Of a DNA stretch of 64,000 nt, positions 10,771-22,102 are shown piece by piece (the first letter of the stretch is position 1; every line of letters starts with the position of its first letter). The position numbers and the translations under genes are program-made. The notes under the pieces are model-generated. The model did not search any database. It saw only the letters and a list, made by a program, of their open reading frames with translations, and was not told where the DNA came from. The stretch comes from Leptolinea sp. Lineage in GTDB: Bacteria; Chloroflexota; Anaerolineae; Anaerolineales; Anaerolineaceae. The stretch covers positions 19,305-83,304 of the forward strand of contig JAAZMZ010000019.1 in assembly GCA_012798535.1 (NCBI GenBank). The letters are read 5' to 3'.

Positions 10771-11438
10771 TCCCCTGGAGTCTGCGCCGGTTTGGCCGCG
10801 ATTTTCGATTCACGTTTGCCTTTTATATACTCAAAGACTGCCGGCATGACAGAGATCACGATAATCGCCATGATAACGATCGAGAAATTATCCTTGACAA
10901 ATGGCAGGTTGCCGAAGAAATAACCACCGAAAATACACAGCGCTGTCCAGACGATACCGCCGATGATGTTATAGGAAATGAAATAGCCGTAACGCATTTT
11001 CCCGACACCGGCAACGAAGGGCGCGAAGGTGCGGATGATGGGGATGAACCGGGCGAGAAAGATGGTTTTTCCGCCATATTTTTCATAGAACGCCTGGGTT
11101 TTATCCAGGTATTCTTTCTTTAAAAAGCGAATATCTCCCGTGAATACTCTGGGGCCGATGGCATGGCCGATCCAGTAGTTGGCCGTATCACCCAGAACGG
11201 CCGCCGTGGCCAGGAGCGCGAAGAGAAGCAAGGGGTTGAAGGCTCCCGCAGCGGCAAACGCTCCGGCGGCAAACAACAGGGAATCACCCGGCAGGAAGGG
11301 TGTTACGACCAACCCGGTTTCGATGAAGATCACCACAAAAAGGATCAGATATGACCACAACCCGAAATCCTGAATAATGACACTCAGGTATTTATCCATG
11401 TGCAACAAAAAATCAATCGCTAAAGAAATGTATTCCAT
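10767..11438 (-). CDS. DedA-family membrane protein
   Basis: IFIETGLVVTPFLPGDSLLFAAGAFAA...GDTANYWIGHAIGPRV...FLARFIPIIRTFAPFVAGVGKMRYGYFISYNIIGGIVW. Confidence 0.94.
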   Translation of the reverse strand: MEYISLAIDFLLHMDKYLSVIIQDFGLWSYLILFVVIFIETGLVVTPFLPGDSLLFAAGAFAAAGAFNPLLLFALLATAAVLGDTANYWIGHAIGPRVFTGDIRFLKKEYLDKTQAFYEKYGGKTIFLARFIPIIRTFAPFVAGVGKMRYGYFISYNIIGGIVWTALCIFGGYFFGNLPFVKDNFSIVIMAIIVISVMPAVFEYIKGKRESKIAAKPAQTPGE

Positions 11439-11521
11439 CCAAGTATTTCCTTTCGCCGAATCCTACCACAGACTTGGTTCCTCCATGGTTATCGTTTGGA
11501 ATTCTAACCACAGACTAATTT

Positions 11522-12736
11522 TCACCGCGATCCGGGACCGGATCGCAGAATCCTGTTCGCTTTTATGGTCATCAGAACCATGAAACCGGCCAGCATGACA
11601 AGAATAAAGGGAGAAGCCTCTATAAAACTATCAAACCTCTCGATCATCAAGGGGGAAAACTGTGCCAGTTCACGAAATCCGGTCATCAGAGCTGTCGTAT
11701 TCCACAGGGAATGAAAACCAAAGGCAGCCAGATAGGCTCCGACAAGTGACAGATACTTGCCTTCACTCCAGGCGCGGGCCAGTCCCCAACCCACCAGTCC
11801 GCTGGTGGTAATATGCAAAAGTCCTGTTCCAATTCTTCCAATAATTAAGAAGACCCATGCGGAAGAGTCCAGATCAACCAGAGCCCCCAGACTCTCCAGA
11901 AGAGCGAAGGCCACTCCGCAAATCATACCGCCAACAAAACCTTCGCGGGGAGAAAGATGTTTCGCGGATAGACACCAGAGAGCCAGAGGTTTTAAGAATT
12001 CCTCCAATAATGGAATGATTCCGGCTGTGACGGCAATAAAGGCATAGATCAACAGGGGATTGTTGAAGAATGGCCGGAGCACACGCAGGATGGCTTCCCT
12101 GTCCATATCACTGCTCATCAGCCGATTGGCCATGGTGGAAAGCTGATCAAGCATCAAAGGAGAAGTCACCGAAAGATAGATCAATACTGTGAATACAATA
12201 CCGGCGATCAGAAGGAGTTCAAAGAGAATCGCCAACGGCATGGTGGCCGTGATGCTAAAAGACAATAAACCCCATTCACGCTGGGAAGATCCAGGTAAAA
12301 GGTTTTTTCTTCCCGTTTCCAGCATCCACAGAAGGGTGAGTGTCACAATGGCTATCTGGAACACTGGCAAGAGAACCATTGCGAGGATCGAATGACCAGA
12401 AACCAGATATCCCAGCCCGATCAACAGGGGAACAGCCAGGACGGCGATGTTTACCGCCCGGCCGATCCAGCGGATGTGGATTTCGGGTACGGGTTTACCC
12501 AGCAGGCGGATGGCCGCCAGTGAAGTGGATGGCAGTAAAAGCAGGAAGATTAATCCCGCCGCCCAGGCGAGGTTGAAAAGGCTTTGAGCTTGAGAGAAAT
12601 TCTGCGAAATCGGCAGGCAATTTAAGATCCCGGCCAGGAAAAAACCGGCCGTCGAAGTGAACGCGAGGAATGCGCCGCCGCCGCTTAATAAAAGAATACC
12701 AATGGAAGGGATATGGGTTTTGGAAGTTGAATTCAT
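11522..12736 (-). CDS. PrsW-family intramembrane metalloprotease-like protein
   Basis: Multi-TM; IIPLLEEFLKPLALWCL and GFVGGMICGVAFALLESL motifs, then GTGLLHITTSGLVGWGLA. Confidence 0.78.
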   Translation of the reverse strand: MNSTSKTHIPSIGILLLSGGGAFLAFTSTAGFFLAGILNCLPISQNFSQAQSLFNLAWAAGLIFLLLLPSTSLAAIRLLGKPVPEIHIRWIGRAVNIAVLAVPLLIGLGYLVSGHSILAMVLLPVFQIAIVTLTLLWMLETGRKNLLPGSSQREWGLLSFSITATMPLAILFELLLIAGIVFTVLIYLSVTSPLMLDQLSTMANRLMSSDMDREAILRVLRPFFNNPLLIYAFIAVTAGIIPLLEEFLKPLALWCLSAKHLSPREGFVGGMICGVAFALLESLGALVDLDSSAWVFLIIGRIGTGLLHITTSGLVGWGLARAWSEGKYLSLVGAYLAAFGFHSLWNTTALMTGFRELAQFSPLMIERFDSFIEASPFILVMLAGFMVLMTIKANRILRSGPGSR

Positions 12737-12875
12737 GCCTGTTGGCCGTACAATTTGGACACTAAATTTGACGAACGGGTTAGTTCCCCGTTGATCCTAA
12801 TGTATTCTCCCGGAAGTTGGTGAAATGCCCCTTTCGCTGACGATCCCGATCTGGTTTTCCGGTTTTACGATCCTG

Positions 12876-13499
12876 TCATGAGAGGCGTGAATCCACCGCC
12901 TGTCGGATAGCCAATTGTACCATCTCGGGTGTCTGTGACCCATCCAGCGTGATCCAACGATACGCCTCCTGCGACGCGAGCTCGTGATACCCGGCACGCA
13001 CCCGCCGGTGAAACTCAAGCTGGTAGGCGTCCATGCGATTCCATTCACCCCCGCCGGATTGCCGGCGGCGGAGGCCTTCCTCCGCATCGATATCCAGTAA
13101 CAATGTGAGGTCGGGTTTTAATCCGCCGGTGGCAAAATCCAGCAGCCTGGCAACAAGGTCACGGTCATACCCGTGCCCGTATCCCTGATAAGCCATAGTG
13201 GAATCCGCATAGCGGTCTGAGATGACGATCTCGCCGGCAGCCAGCCGCGGCCGGATGACCTCTTCTACCAGCTGGGCGCGGGCGGAGAGAAAAAGAAGAA
13301 GCTCGGTGCGTGGGTGCATGGTGGTGTTTTTCATGGCCATAATGATCTGGCGTACCTGGTCGCTGATGGCTGTTCCACCGGGTTCGCGAGTGGTAAAAAC
13401 CGTGCGCCCTTTAGATCGCAGGTAATCGGCCAGGGGGGCTACCTGGGTGGATTTCCCGCATCCGTCCGGACCCTCAAGAGTGATGAACAGGCCGGTCAT
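12876..13499 (-). CDS. tmk: thymidylate kinase
   Basis: LFITLEGPDGCGKSTQVAPLADYLRSKGRTVFTTREPGGTAISDQVRQIIM...VISDRYADSTMAYQGYG. Confidence 0.96.
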   Translation of the reverse strand: MTGLFITLEGPDGCGKSTQVAPLADYLRSKGRTVFTTREPGGTAISDQVRQIIMAMKNTTMHPRTELLLFLSARAQLVEEVIRPRLAAGEIVISDRYADSTMAYQGYGHGYDRDLVARLLDFATGGLKPDLTLLLDIDAEEGLRRRQSGGGEWNRMDAYQLEFHRRVRAGYHELASQEAYRWITLDGSQTPEMVQLAIRQAVDSRLS

Positions 13500-15136
13500 T
13501 CGCGGAATATCCGAACATATCGATTGGGATCTTTCCCATACGAATGGGAGACAAGCTGTGCCTGCCGGGCCATTTCATGCTGCAGCCGGCGGATGGGCGC
13601 TGAAGCCGGTGGCAGATCGACCCAGCGGCTGCCGTTCATCACCGCTTCGATAGCCGAGCGGGTGGCATTGGTATAGTCCTGCCATTCATTGGGTGTGGGA
13701 CCGTCCATGCTCAGATTGAACATATCCGCCAGCGATTGTTCAATCTGGTTGATGGTGTTGGCGCGCAGAACATAGATAGGCAATCCGCGTTCTTCGGCAT
13801 CCAGTATGGTTTGCTGCCGGTTGCGGTAATACGCCCGCAGGGTCATCAAGGCTTCTGATTCTTCCAGATTCTTGACCACCAGCACCGGAACTCCCAGCCT
13901 TCGGGAAGCCTGGATCAGGCGGTTACGGGCTACACCGTAGGGATAGAGGCGCACCGGCTTCCCTTCATAAGGCGAAATCACCTCCGCCGGTTCATCTGGG
14001 CTGAGTTCACCAGCGGGATTAATTGCCAGGGTTTGGTAGCGCCCGCCGCGGCGTGTCGATACGCCGGGCTGGGTCGGAATATCCTGCATTCCGCGCCGGA
14101 ATCCCTGATAGGAGCCAGGCCGCGCGGCAGGCGGAGGCGCCGGTTTTTCGATCATGATCTGGTCGTTTTCACCCATCGAGCGGATCTCGGGCATGGGGGT
14201 AGTTCCGCGCACCAGCGAATCGACGGCGGCGGATACATCCGGGTGAACGGCCACCCGGTCGCGTTCGATCATTTCGATTAAAACATCGAACGTGGGGGGC
14301 GCACGCCGCTCCAACACTGTCTTCTGGGTTCCCCTCCGGCGGGCTTCTTCATCCGAAAGGGTCACCGATTCGATACCGCCGATCAGGTCGGAAAGAGTGG
14401 GATTCAGCAGCAGATTTTCCAGTGACCGGCCGTGCGCCGTGCCGATAAGCTGAACACCACGCTCGGCAATGGTGCGTGCCGCCATGGCTTCCAATTCGCG
14501 GCCGATCTCATCGATGACGATGACTTCAGGATTGTGGTTTTCGACCGCTTCGATCATCACTTCATGCTGCAAGGATGGTGTGGGCACTTGCATGCGGCGG
14601 GCTTTTCCGACCGCGGGATGCGGAACATCCCCGTCCCCACCGATTTCATTCGAGGTATCCACAATGATCACGCGTTTTTCATCCGCCAGAATGCGGGCGG
14701 CTTCGCGCAGCATGGTTGTCTTGCCAATACCCGGACGGCCGAGGATCAGGATACTCTTTCCGGATTCGACCAGGTCTTTGATGATATCGATCGTTCCATA
14801 GACTGCCCGCCCCACACGGCAGGTGAGACCCACAATGTGTCCCCTCCGATTACGGAAGGCGGAGATGCGGTGCAGGGTGCGCTCTAGGCCGGCGCGGTTG
14901 TCGGCATCAAATTCTCCGATGCGTTCCACTACGTAGCTGATATCCTGGTGGGTGATCTCATGATTCGACAACTCGATCTCACCGTTGACGAAGCGTGCTT
15001 TGGGCACCCGGCCGAGATCCAGGATGATTTCAATCAGATTATCGATATTATTGGCCCGGGTGACGGCTTCAGCCACGACCGGGGGAAGGACTTCGAGTAA
15101 TTTTTGTAAATCGTCAGTAATTCTTCGTTGTGTCAT
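13496..15136 (-). CDS. R3H-domain AAA-type ATPase (SpoIIIAA/Ycf45-like)
   Basis: SILILGRPGIGKTTMLREAARILAD...VIVIDEIGRELEAMAARTIAERGVQLIGTAHGRSLENLLLNPTLSDLIGG; C-terminal RRLQHEMARQAQLVSHSYGKDPNRYVRIF (R3H). Confidence 0.88.
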   Translation of the reverse strand: MTQRRITDDLQKLLEVLPPVVAEAVTRANNIDNLIEIILDLGRVPKARFVNGEIELSNHEITHQDISYVVERIGEFDADNRAGLERTLHRISAFRNRRGHIVGLTCRVGRAVYGTIDIIKDLVESGKSILILGRPGIGKTTMLREAARILADEKRVIIVDTSNEIGGDGDVPHPAVGKARRMQVPTPSLQHEVMIEAVENHNPEVIVIDEIGRELEAMAARTIAERGVQLIGTAHGRSLENLLLNPTLSDLIGGIESVTLSDEEARRRGTQKTVLERRAPPTFDVLIEMIERDRVAVHPDVSAAVDSLVRGTTPMPEIRSMGENDQIMIEKPAPPPAARPGSYQGFRRGMQDIPTQPGVSTRRGGRYQTLAINPAGELSPDEPAEVISPYEGKPVRLYPYGVARNRLIQASRRLGVPVLVVKNLEESEALMTLRAYYRNRQQTILDAEERGLPIYVLRANTINQIEQSLADMFNLSMDGPTPNEWQDYTNATRSAIEAVMNGSRWVDLPPASAPIRRLQHEMARQAQLVSHSYGKDPNRYVRIFRE

Positions 15137-15257
15137 AGCCTGTATATAGCATAAATCATGCGCGTTTCAAATGCAAATAAACATTTGATAAAGGAGTTTA
15201 ATGGCCGAATGGAATTAATACATCGGAATGGTTGGAAAAGGCGTGCCGGTTGATCGA

Positions 15258-16184
15258 TCAGTTCTTGCTCTGTGCCGATCCGGGTTCGACCCGCGCCATT
15301 GGAGAAGATGGTTCAGCGCGGCGGCGTTCCAGGGCTTGCAGGCTGCGTTCGAGAATGGGACTGCGCTGGCGGGCGATCAGGTGTTTCACAAGCAGCGCCT
15401 GGCGCGGCGCGGATTCGGCGCCCAGTTTTTCAAGGCCGTTTTCCAGCCAGGATTGATACGACCGCACAGCCATGTAGATCGGGCGTCCGCTGAGATTAGG
15501 CAGCGTGGTAGTTAATGCCCGGATCAGGCAATCCACGTCCACGGCATCAGGGTGGAAGATCGGTTTCAGAAAGATTCCCCGCGGACCGAATTCCACATCC
15601 GTATACGCCGTCACTTCCTCCTGCTGCTGGCAGGCCAATCCCTGAAAGGTGTGCACAGACATGGGTTCCGCGGATAATACCAGCGGCGGGACTAGAGATT
15701 GGAACAGAGAGCGGATATTGCTTTCCTGGTCAAGCCGGGCAGGCGCCCAATCCGCTTCCGGTGGATTCCCTCCGGTGGCGGGTGGCAACTTCCAGATGCG
15801 CTGCCAGGCAAACACGCTGAATCCAACCCGGCGGAATGATTCAAAGGAGGAGCTGTTCTCCTCCATCTCTGCCAACAGATGGTAGGCTCCCCATTCACCA
15901 GATTGCCGTGCCAGGTCTTCCAGCACAAACGGAAGCGAATCCTCTGATGAATTCGTTTCCGGGGTAATAAACACCACGCGGGCAGAACGTTCTCCCTGTT
16001 GAAAATTCACCTGCCCGAATATGGGCGGATCACCGTCTTCTGATATGGCGACGTTGGTATACGTGCCCCGGTTGGGATGGATCTGCGCGAATAACGCGGC
16101 CAGTCCCAGCGGATTGCCCCTTGTCAGCATCAAAGCGCTGTCCAGCTCCAGCACATCCCGCCGGTAGCGGTACAGTGCGGGCAA
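15258..16184 (-). CDS. conserved hypothetical, GNAT-like fold possible
   Basis: 309-aa ORF in tight co-directional arrangement; no decisive motif. Confidence 0.6.
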   Translation of the reverse strand: MPALYRYRRDVLELDSALMLTRGNPLGLAALFAQIHPNRGTYTNVAISEDGDPPIFGQVNFQQGERSARVVFITPETNSSEDSLPFVLEDLARQSGEWGAYHLLAEMEENSSSFESFRRVGFSVFAWQRIWKLPPATGGNPPEADWAPARLDQESNIRSLFQSLVPPLVLSAEPMSVHTFQGLACQQQEEVTAYTDVEFGPRGIFLKPIFHPDAVDVDCLIRALTTTLPNLSGRPIYMAVRSYQSWLENGLEKLGAESAPRQALLVKHLIARQRSPILERSLQALERRRAEPSSPMARVEPGSAQSKN

Positions 16185-16210
16185 ATCAAACCAGGCAATT
16201 TCTCGTACGT

Positions 16211-16807
16211 TTATTTTGCCAGCTCCAGAAAATATCGGTGAAAGCGATCATCATCGGTCAGTTCAGGGTGAAAGGAGGTTGCCAGCAGATGGCCCTGGCG
16301 CGCAGCTACAATGCGGCCGCCGCCCTTAAGGCTGCTTTCCGGCAAGCGGGATAAGATCTCGGCCGGGGGATGCACTTCCTGGATTAACGGGGCACGAATG
16401 AAAACCGCGTGATACGGTTTTCCCTCAGGATCAACGGTTTTCAAAACCGGAATATCCAGGTCGATCTCGAAACTATCCACCTGCCGGCCAAACGCGTTAC
16501 GTTCCACGATGATATCCATGACCTCCAGCAGGGGCTGTTTGCGGTGAGCGTCTTTCGAAAGGAAGATCGCTCCGGCGCAGGTTCCCCAAATGGCGTGGTT
16601 TTTCGCGAATTCCCGCAGCGGATCTATCAATGTATAGGCCACCGCCAGCTTGCCGATGGTCGTCGATTCTCCGCCGGGAATGATCAAACCATTCAAACCA
16701 TCCAGGTCGCCCGGCAGGCGAACCTGGATGGTCTCTATTCCCAGGTTTTGCAGCGTTGTCTGGTGTTCGGCAAAATCACCTTGCAGCGCCAGTACACCAA
16801 TTTTCAT
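16211..16807 (-). CDS. pdxT: pyridoxal 5'-phosphate synthase glutaminase subunit
   Basis: MKIGVLALQGDFAEHQTTL...LIIPGGESTTIGKL...IWGTCAGAIFLSK...VVAARQGHLLATSFHPELTDDDRFHRYFL. Confidence 0.97.
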   Translation of the reverse strand: MKIGVLALQGDFAEHQTTLQNLGIETIQVRLPGDLDGLNGLIIPGGESTTIGKLAVAYTLIDPLREFAKNHAIWGTCAGAIFLSKDAHRKQPLLEVMDIIVERNAFGRQVDSFEIDLDIPVLKTVDPEGKPYHAVFIRAPLIQEVHPPAEILSRLPESSLKGGGRIVAARQGHLLATSFHPELTDDDRFHRYFLELAK

Positions 16808-16814
16808 ACAGGAT

Positions 16815-17702
16815 TTACCAGCCTCTTCCGGCGATCAGCTCCGGTTCCGGAATGGCCGAAACCTGCCGGCCTACCATGGGTTCACCCAGATTGCGGCTGA
16901 CCTCGGCCAGGATCTTAGGATCGTTGTAGTGTGTGGTGGCTTTAACAATGGCGGCGGCGCGTTTGGCCGGATCGCCGGATTTGAAAATGCCTGAACCCAC
17001 GAACACACCGTCCACGCCCAACTGCATCATGAGCGCGGCATCTGCCGGGGTGGCAATACCGCCGGCGGCAAAGTTGACCACCGGCATGCGGCCCAGAGAG
17101 CGTGTTTCCATGACGAGTTCATAGGGTGCACCGAGTTCCTTCGCGAATGCCATGACCTCTTCTTCGGGCAGATTCTGCAATCGGCGGATATCTCCCAGAA
17201 CCTGGCGGGCATGCCGGACAGCTTCCACTACATCACCGGTGCCGGCCTCGCCTTTGGTGCGGATCATGGCCGCGCCTTCACCAACCCGTCGAAGAGCTTC
17301 TCCCAGGTTGCGGCAGCCGCAAACAAAGGGGACCTTGAAGGCATGTTTGTTCACATGGTGCGCTTCATCAGCCGGAGTTAGAACTTCTGATTCGTCAATA
17401 TAATCGATTCCCAGCGCTTCAAGGATCTGGGCTTCCACAAAATGACCGATGCGGCATTTAGCCATCACCGGAATACTGACCGCTTCCATAATGCGGATGA
17501 TCACTTCGGGATCGCTCATTCGGGCAACCCCGCCACTGGCGCGGATATCCGCGGGAACTCGTTCCAGAGCCATTACTGCGCAGGCGCCGGCATCTTCGGC
17601 GATCTTTGCGTGATCCGGGGTGACCACATCCATGATCACTCCACCTTTCAACATTTGAGCCAGTCCCTTCTTGACGGCAAAGGTGGCTACTTGCTGTTCC
17701 AT
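16815..17702 (-). CDS. pdxS: pyridoxal 5'-phosphate synthase lyase subunit
   Basis: [55 protein letters not shown]...; start refined to MEQQVATF at 17702 with an upstream AGGAGG. Confidence 0.97.
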   Translation of the reverse strand: MEQQVATFAVKKGLAQMLKGGVIMDVVTPDHAKIAEDAGACAVMALERVPADIRASGGVARMSDPEVIIRIMEAVSIPVMAKCRIGHFVEAQILEALGIDYIDESEVLTPADEAHHVNKHAFKVPFVCGCRNLGEALRRVGEGAAMIRTKGEAGTGDVVEAVRHARQVLGDIRRLQNLPEEEVMAFAKELGAPYELVMETRSLGRMPVVNFAAGGIATPADAALMMQLGVDGVFVGSGIFKSGDPAKRAAAIVKATTHYNDPKILAEVSRNLGEPMVGRQVSAIPEPELIAGRGW

Positions 17703-17797
17703 AACTTCCTCCTGAAATGGTAAAAAAGAACCCTGCGTTTCGATTCTACCACGCCGAAACGAAGAAGAAGATGGAACGCGGTTATTTATGCAACCTG

Positions 17798-18301
17798 TCA
17801 GGCATCCAGATCGATGATGGCTGCATCCGGCCACAGATGCGCGGCTTCCCCCATCAATTCAGGGCGTATGACCACGACCGACAGACGGCAGCGGCATTTT
17901 TTCAATGTTTCGAATGCCTTGACCCAGCCTTTCTGCCGGGAGATTTCCAATGGGCCCAGTTCATCCACCACCAGCAAATCACATTGCCGGATGGAACCCA
18001 GCACGTCATTTCCCCAGGTGAGCACATCGGCATAAAAATCCCAGTGATCGGCGACAATATCACCCGTATCCCGGTCGACCTGATTCGCCAACCGGCGGCG
18101 CACACCGCTGGAGAGATCGACGGCGTCAATGCCCGTCTTCCGGCCGCGTTCAAACACAGCCGGGCAGACCATTCCGGCTACCTTCCACCCGGCCTGCCTG
18201 GCCTGATCCACCCAGTGCAGACAGGTGCGGGTTTTTCCACTGCCCCGTGCGCCGGTCAGGATCACCTTTGGATCAGTTATGGAGAATAGATCTATGTCCA
18301 T
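17798..18301 (-). CDS. THEP1/NTPase_1-like nucleoside-triphosphatase
   Basis: [47 protein letters not shown]...[23 protein letters not shown]. Confidence 0.8.
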   Translation of the reverse strand: MDIDLFSITDPKVILTGARGSGKTRTCLHWVDQARQAGWKVAGMVCPAVFERGRKTGIDAVDLSSGVRRRLANQVDRDTGDIVADHWDFYADVLTWGNDVLGSIRQCDLLVVDELGPLEISRQKGWVKAFETLKKCRCRLSVVVIRPELMGEAAHLWPDAAIIDLDA

Positions 18302-19068
18302 AACGCGATCCTCTGCCCGTCCACCTGAACGATGCGCACTGGAACACCGTATGCCCGGGTCAGGTTCTCTGCCGTAAACACCCGTTCGCTTTGACCACTG
18401 ATTAATATCTTCCCTGCGCGCAGCAGTACGATCTGAGTGGAAATGGCCGCGGCTGCTTCCGGTTCATGAGTGGTGAGCACGATGGTGGAACCGGCTTTGT
18501 GCAGTTCACGCAAGATCTGAATCAGGCGGGCTTTGTTGGCAAGATCTAAATGAGAGGTCGGTTCATCCAGCAGGATAATGCGCGGCTGCTGGGTGAGCGC
18601 GCGGGCCAGCAGAACAAGCTGCCTCTCCCCGCCGCTCAGAGAGGTGACTGTGCGCTTTTCCATTTCGCTCAATCCGGATATGGCCAGCGCGTGCCGGGCG
18701 GCTTTCAAGTCGTTCTGCCGGGGAGATTCAAGGGGATTCAGGTAGGGTGTCCGCCCTAAAAGCACATATTCCAGAATTGAATAGTCAAACGGCATGTGTT
18801 CGATCTGGGGCACCAGCGCCATCATCTGGCCGGCTTCTCGACGGCTGTACTGATGCAGGGGCCGGCCGTTTAATTTGACAAGTCCTTCGCGAGGTGGTAA
18901 CCAGCCCAGGATCACATGCAATAAAGTGGATTTACCGGCGCCGTTCGGTCCTAACAACGCCGTGACAGAACCTTCGATGATCTCCAGGTTCAGATCTTTC
19001 AGCACATCCCGGTGATCTCCATCATAACTGTAAGAAATATGCTCCAGAGAGAGGATCGGCTGGCTCAT
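18292..19068 (-). CDS. iron/cobalamin-type ABC transporter ATP-binding protein
   Basis: Walker A GPNGAGKSTLL, signature LSGGERQLVLLARAL, Walker B IILLDEPTSHLD; FecE/BtuD type. Confidence 0.93.
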   Translation of the reverse strand: MSQPILSLEHISYSYDGDHRDVLKDLNLEIIEGSVTALLGPNGAGKSTLLHVILGWLPPREGLVKLNGRPLHQYSRREAGQMMALVPQIEHMPFDYSILEYVLLGRTPYLNPLESPRQNDLKAARHALAISGLSEMEKRTVTSLSGGERQLVLLARALTQQPRIILLDEPTSHLDLANKARLIQILRELHKAGSTIVLTTHEPEAAAAISTQIVLLRAGKILISGQSERVFTAENLTRAYGVPVRIVQVDGQRIALWT

Positions 19069-20072
19069 CGTTGACTCCGCACACCGGTCATGGATAACAG
19101 CAGAATGAAGATCAACGCTCCCAGCAGCGATGTAACGACTCCCAGGGGAATTTCGCCGGGAAGCAGAGTGCGCGCCAGATCATCGCAGAACAGGGTGAAA
19201 ATGCCGCCAATCAGCAGGGTGGCCGGCAGGGTAAACCGCGAATCGGCTCCAAAAAGCCGCCGGGCAATATGCGGGACGATCAAACCAACCCAGGTAACCA
19301 GTCCGCTGACCGAGATCACCGACGCGGTAGCCAGTACGGCAGCTCCCAGCAAGATCAGCCGTTCGACTCGCGGCGTCGCTCCCATAGAAAAGGCAGCTGC
19401 GTCACTGAGAGAAAGCAGATTCAAACGCCAGCGCAGCAAGAACAGGATGACCAGGCTAATGGATGTGGCGGGTAAAATGCTTAAGAATTTGTTCCAAGTG
19501 CTGCTGGATAATCCACCCAGCAGCCAGAAGGTAATCTCCGGCAGTTGGCTTAACGGATCGGCCATGTATTTCAGGATGCCTAATCCGGAAGAGAATAGGG
19601 CCGAAACGGCAATACCAGCCAGCAACAGCCGCAATACCCAGCCGCCATATCTTAAATTGTGTGCCAGGTAATATGAGAATGCCAGGCCGGCAATGGCAAA
19701 AATCGTGGCAGAAGTTTGCACCAGCCAGGCGGTATTGCTGAGAAACACAATGGCGAAAGCCGCGCCAAACGAAGCTCCCTGGGTAACACCCAGAAATCCC
19801 GGCTCCACCAGCGGATTACCGAAGATCATCTGAAATACCAGGCCGGAGGCGGAAAGCGACATTCCCAGAAGGATGGCAATGATCATGCGCGGAAACCGTA
19901 GATTCATCACCAGGCGGGTGGCCATCTCATCTTCAGCAATAGCCGCCGGTGAAAGGAATTGAACGGAAGGGTATCGGCCAATCAGCAGAGATAACCCGGC
20001 GGCCAGCAGCAGAAGACAGGCCAGCAGCAGGATCGAATTCCCCGGCCGGAAGCGGGAAAATGACCCCCTCAT
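19065..20072 (-). CDS. FecCD-family ABC transporter permease
   Basis: LRFPRMIIAILLGMSLSASGLVFQMIFGNPLVEPGFLGVTQGASFGAA...WVGLIVPHIARRLFGAD...GEIPLGVVTSLLGALIFILLL. Confidence 0.95.
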   Translation of the reverse strand: MRGSFSRFRPGNSILLLACLLLLAAGLSLLIGRYPSVQFLSPAAIAEDEMATRLVMNLRFPRMIIAILLGMSLSASGLVFQMIFGNPLVEPGFLGVTQGASFGAAFAIVFLSNTAWLVQTSATIFAIAGLAFSYYLAHNLRYGGWVLRLLLAGIAVSALFSSGLGILKYMADPLSQLPEITFWLLGGLSSSTWNKFLSILPATSISLVILFLLRWRLNLLSLSDAAAFSMGATPRVERLILLGAAVLATASVISVSGLVTWVGLIVPHIARRLFGADSRFTLPATLLIGGIFTLFCDDLARTLLPGEIPLGVVTSLLGALIFILLLSMTGVRSQR

Positions 20073-20191
20073 CTTAATTCGCCCTGTATGCCGTTTGGGT
20101 AAAGAGGTAGGTGAATGACTGTTGCTTGATCACGACGGATACACCTCCATATTGATCTTGTTCTTTGGATGTAAGCATAATGTACATATAT

Positions 20192-20839
20192 CTAAACTGG
20201 CGCCGCTTCTCTTCGATGGACGATCTGATCATGAGCGCATTCTTCCAGCCACTCCAGCCACGCGGAGATTTGTTTGAGGCGGGAATTCAGAACCAGGCGG
20301 TCGTACTCATCTTCCACGGTAAGATTTTGCAGAGAAAGAAGCACATCCTGTTTCCAGGCTTCCGCTATGGATCTCTGTGTTGTGATCAGTTTCACGACAG
20401 TATCTGGACTTTCCCGCATGGCAAAAAAGAGTTTCGCCAGAAATATCTGGCGCATATCCCGGCCGTGCAATACAGGCTCCCGCAGCCATTTTTCATAGAC
20501 CATGGAACCGGCAGCCGTGATGTGGTATTCCTTGCGCATGGGCGAACTGCCAATCTGGATCATGTGTGAGATCAGATAGCCCTGGGCTTCCAGACTGTCC
20601 AGCATGGCGTACAGATTGCTCTGGTTGATATGCCACACATTCGAAATTCCCACTGGCTGAGAAAGCACTTTAAACAGGTCATACCCGTGAAGAGGCTTTT
20701 CGGCGATGAATCCCAGCAGAATGATCTCGAAGGGGGTGGATGTCTTTTTTCTGGGTGACATAGTCAAAAAACGAATAATCAACGAATGAGTAGAAAAATT
20801 ATAGCATAGATAAAATTGGGCAGTTTGACTCCTTTGCAT
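20192..20839 (-). CDS. PadR-family transcriptional regulator
   Basis: IILLGFIAEKPLHGYDLFKVL...WHINQSNLYAMLDSLEAQGYLISH...RKEYHITAAGSMVYEKWL. Confidence 0.88.
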   Translation of the reverse strand: MQRSQTAQFYLCYNFSTHSLIIRFLTMSPRKKTSTPFEIILLGFIAEKPLHGYDLFKVLSQPVGISNVWHINQSNLYAMLDSLEAQGYLISHMIQIGSSPMRKEYHITAAGSMVYEKWLREPVLHGRDMRQIFLAKLFFAMRESPDTVVKLITTQRSIAEAWKQDVLLSLQNLTVEDEYDRLVLNSRLKQISAWLEWLEECAHDQIVHRREAAPV

Positions 20840-20877
20840 GCTCCGGTATAATGATGGGCAAAGGAAAGGAGCATTGC

Positions 20878-22101
<1,224 letters not shown>

Positions 22102-22102
22102 T

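Noticed and set aside
14033-14887. Long plus-strand ORFs opposite the R3H ATPase gene
   Set aside because: Antisense frames in GC-rich coding DNA; His/Arg-rich without known motifs.
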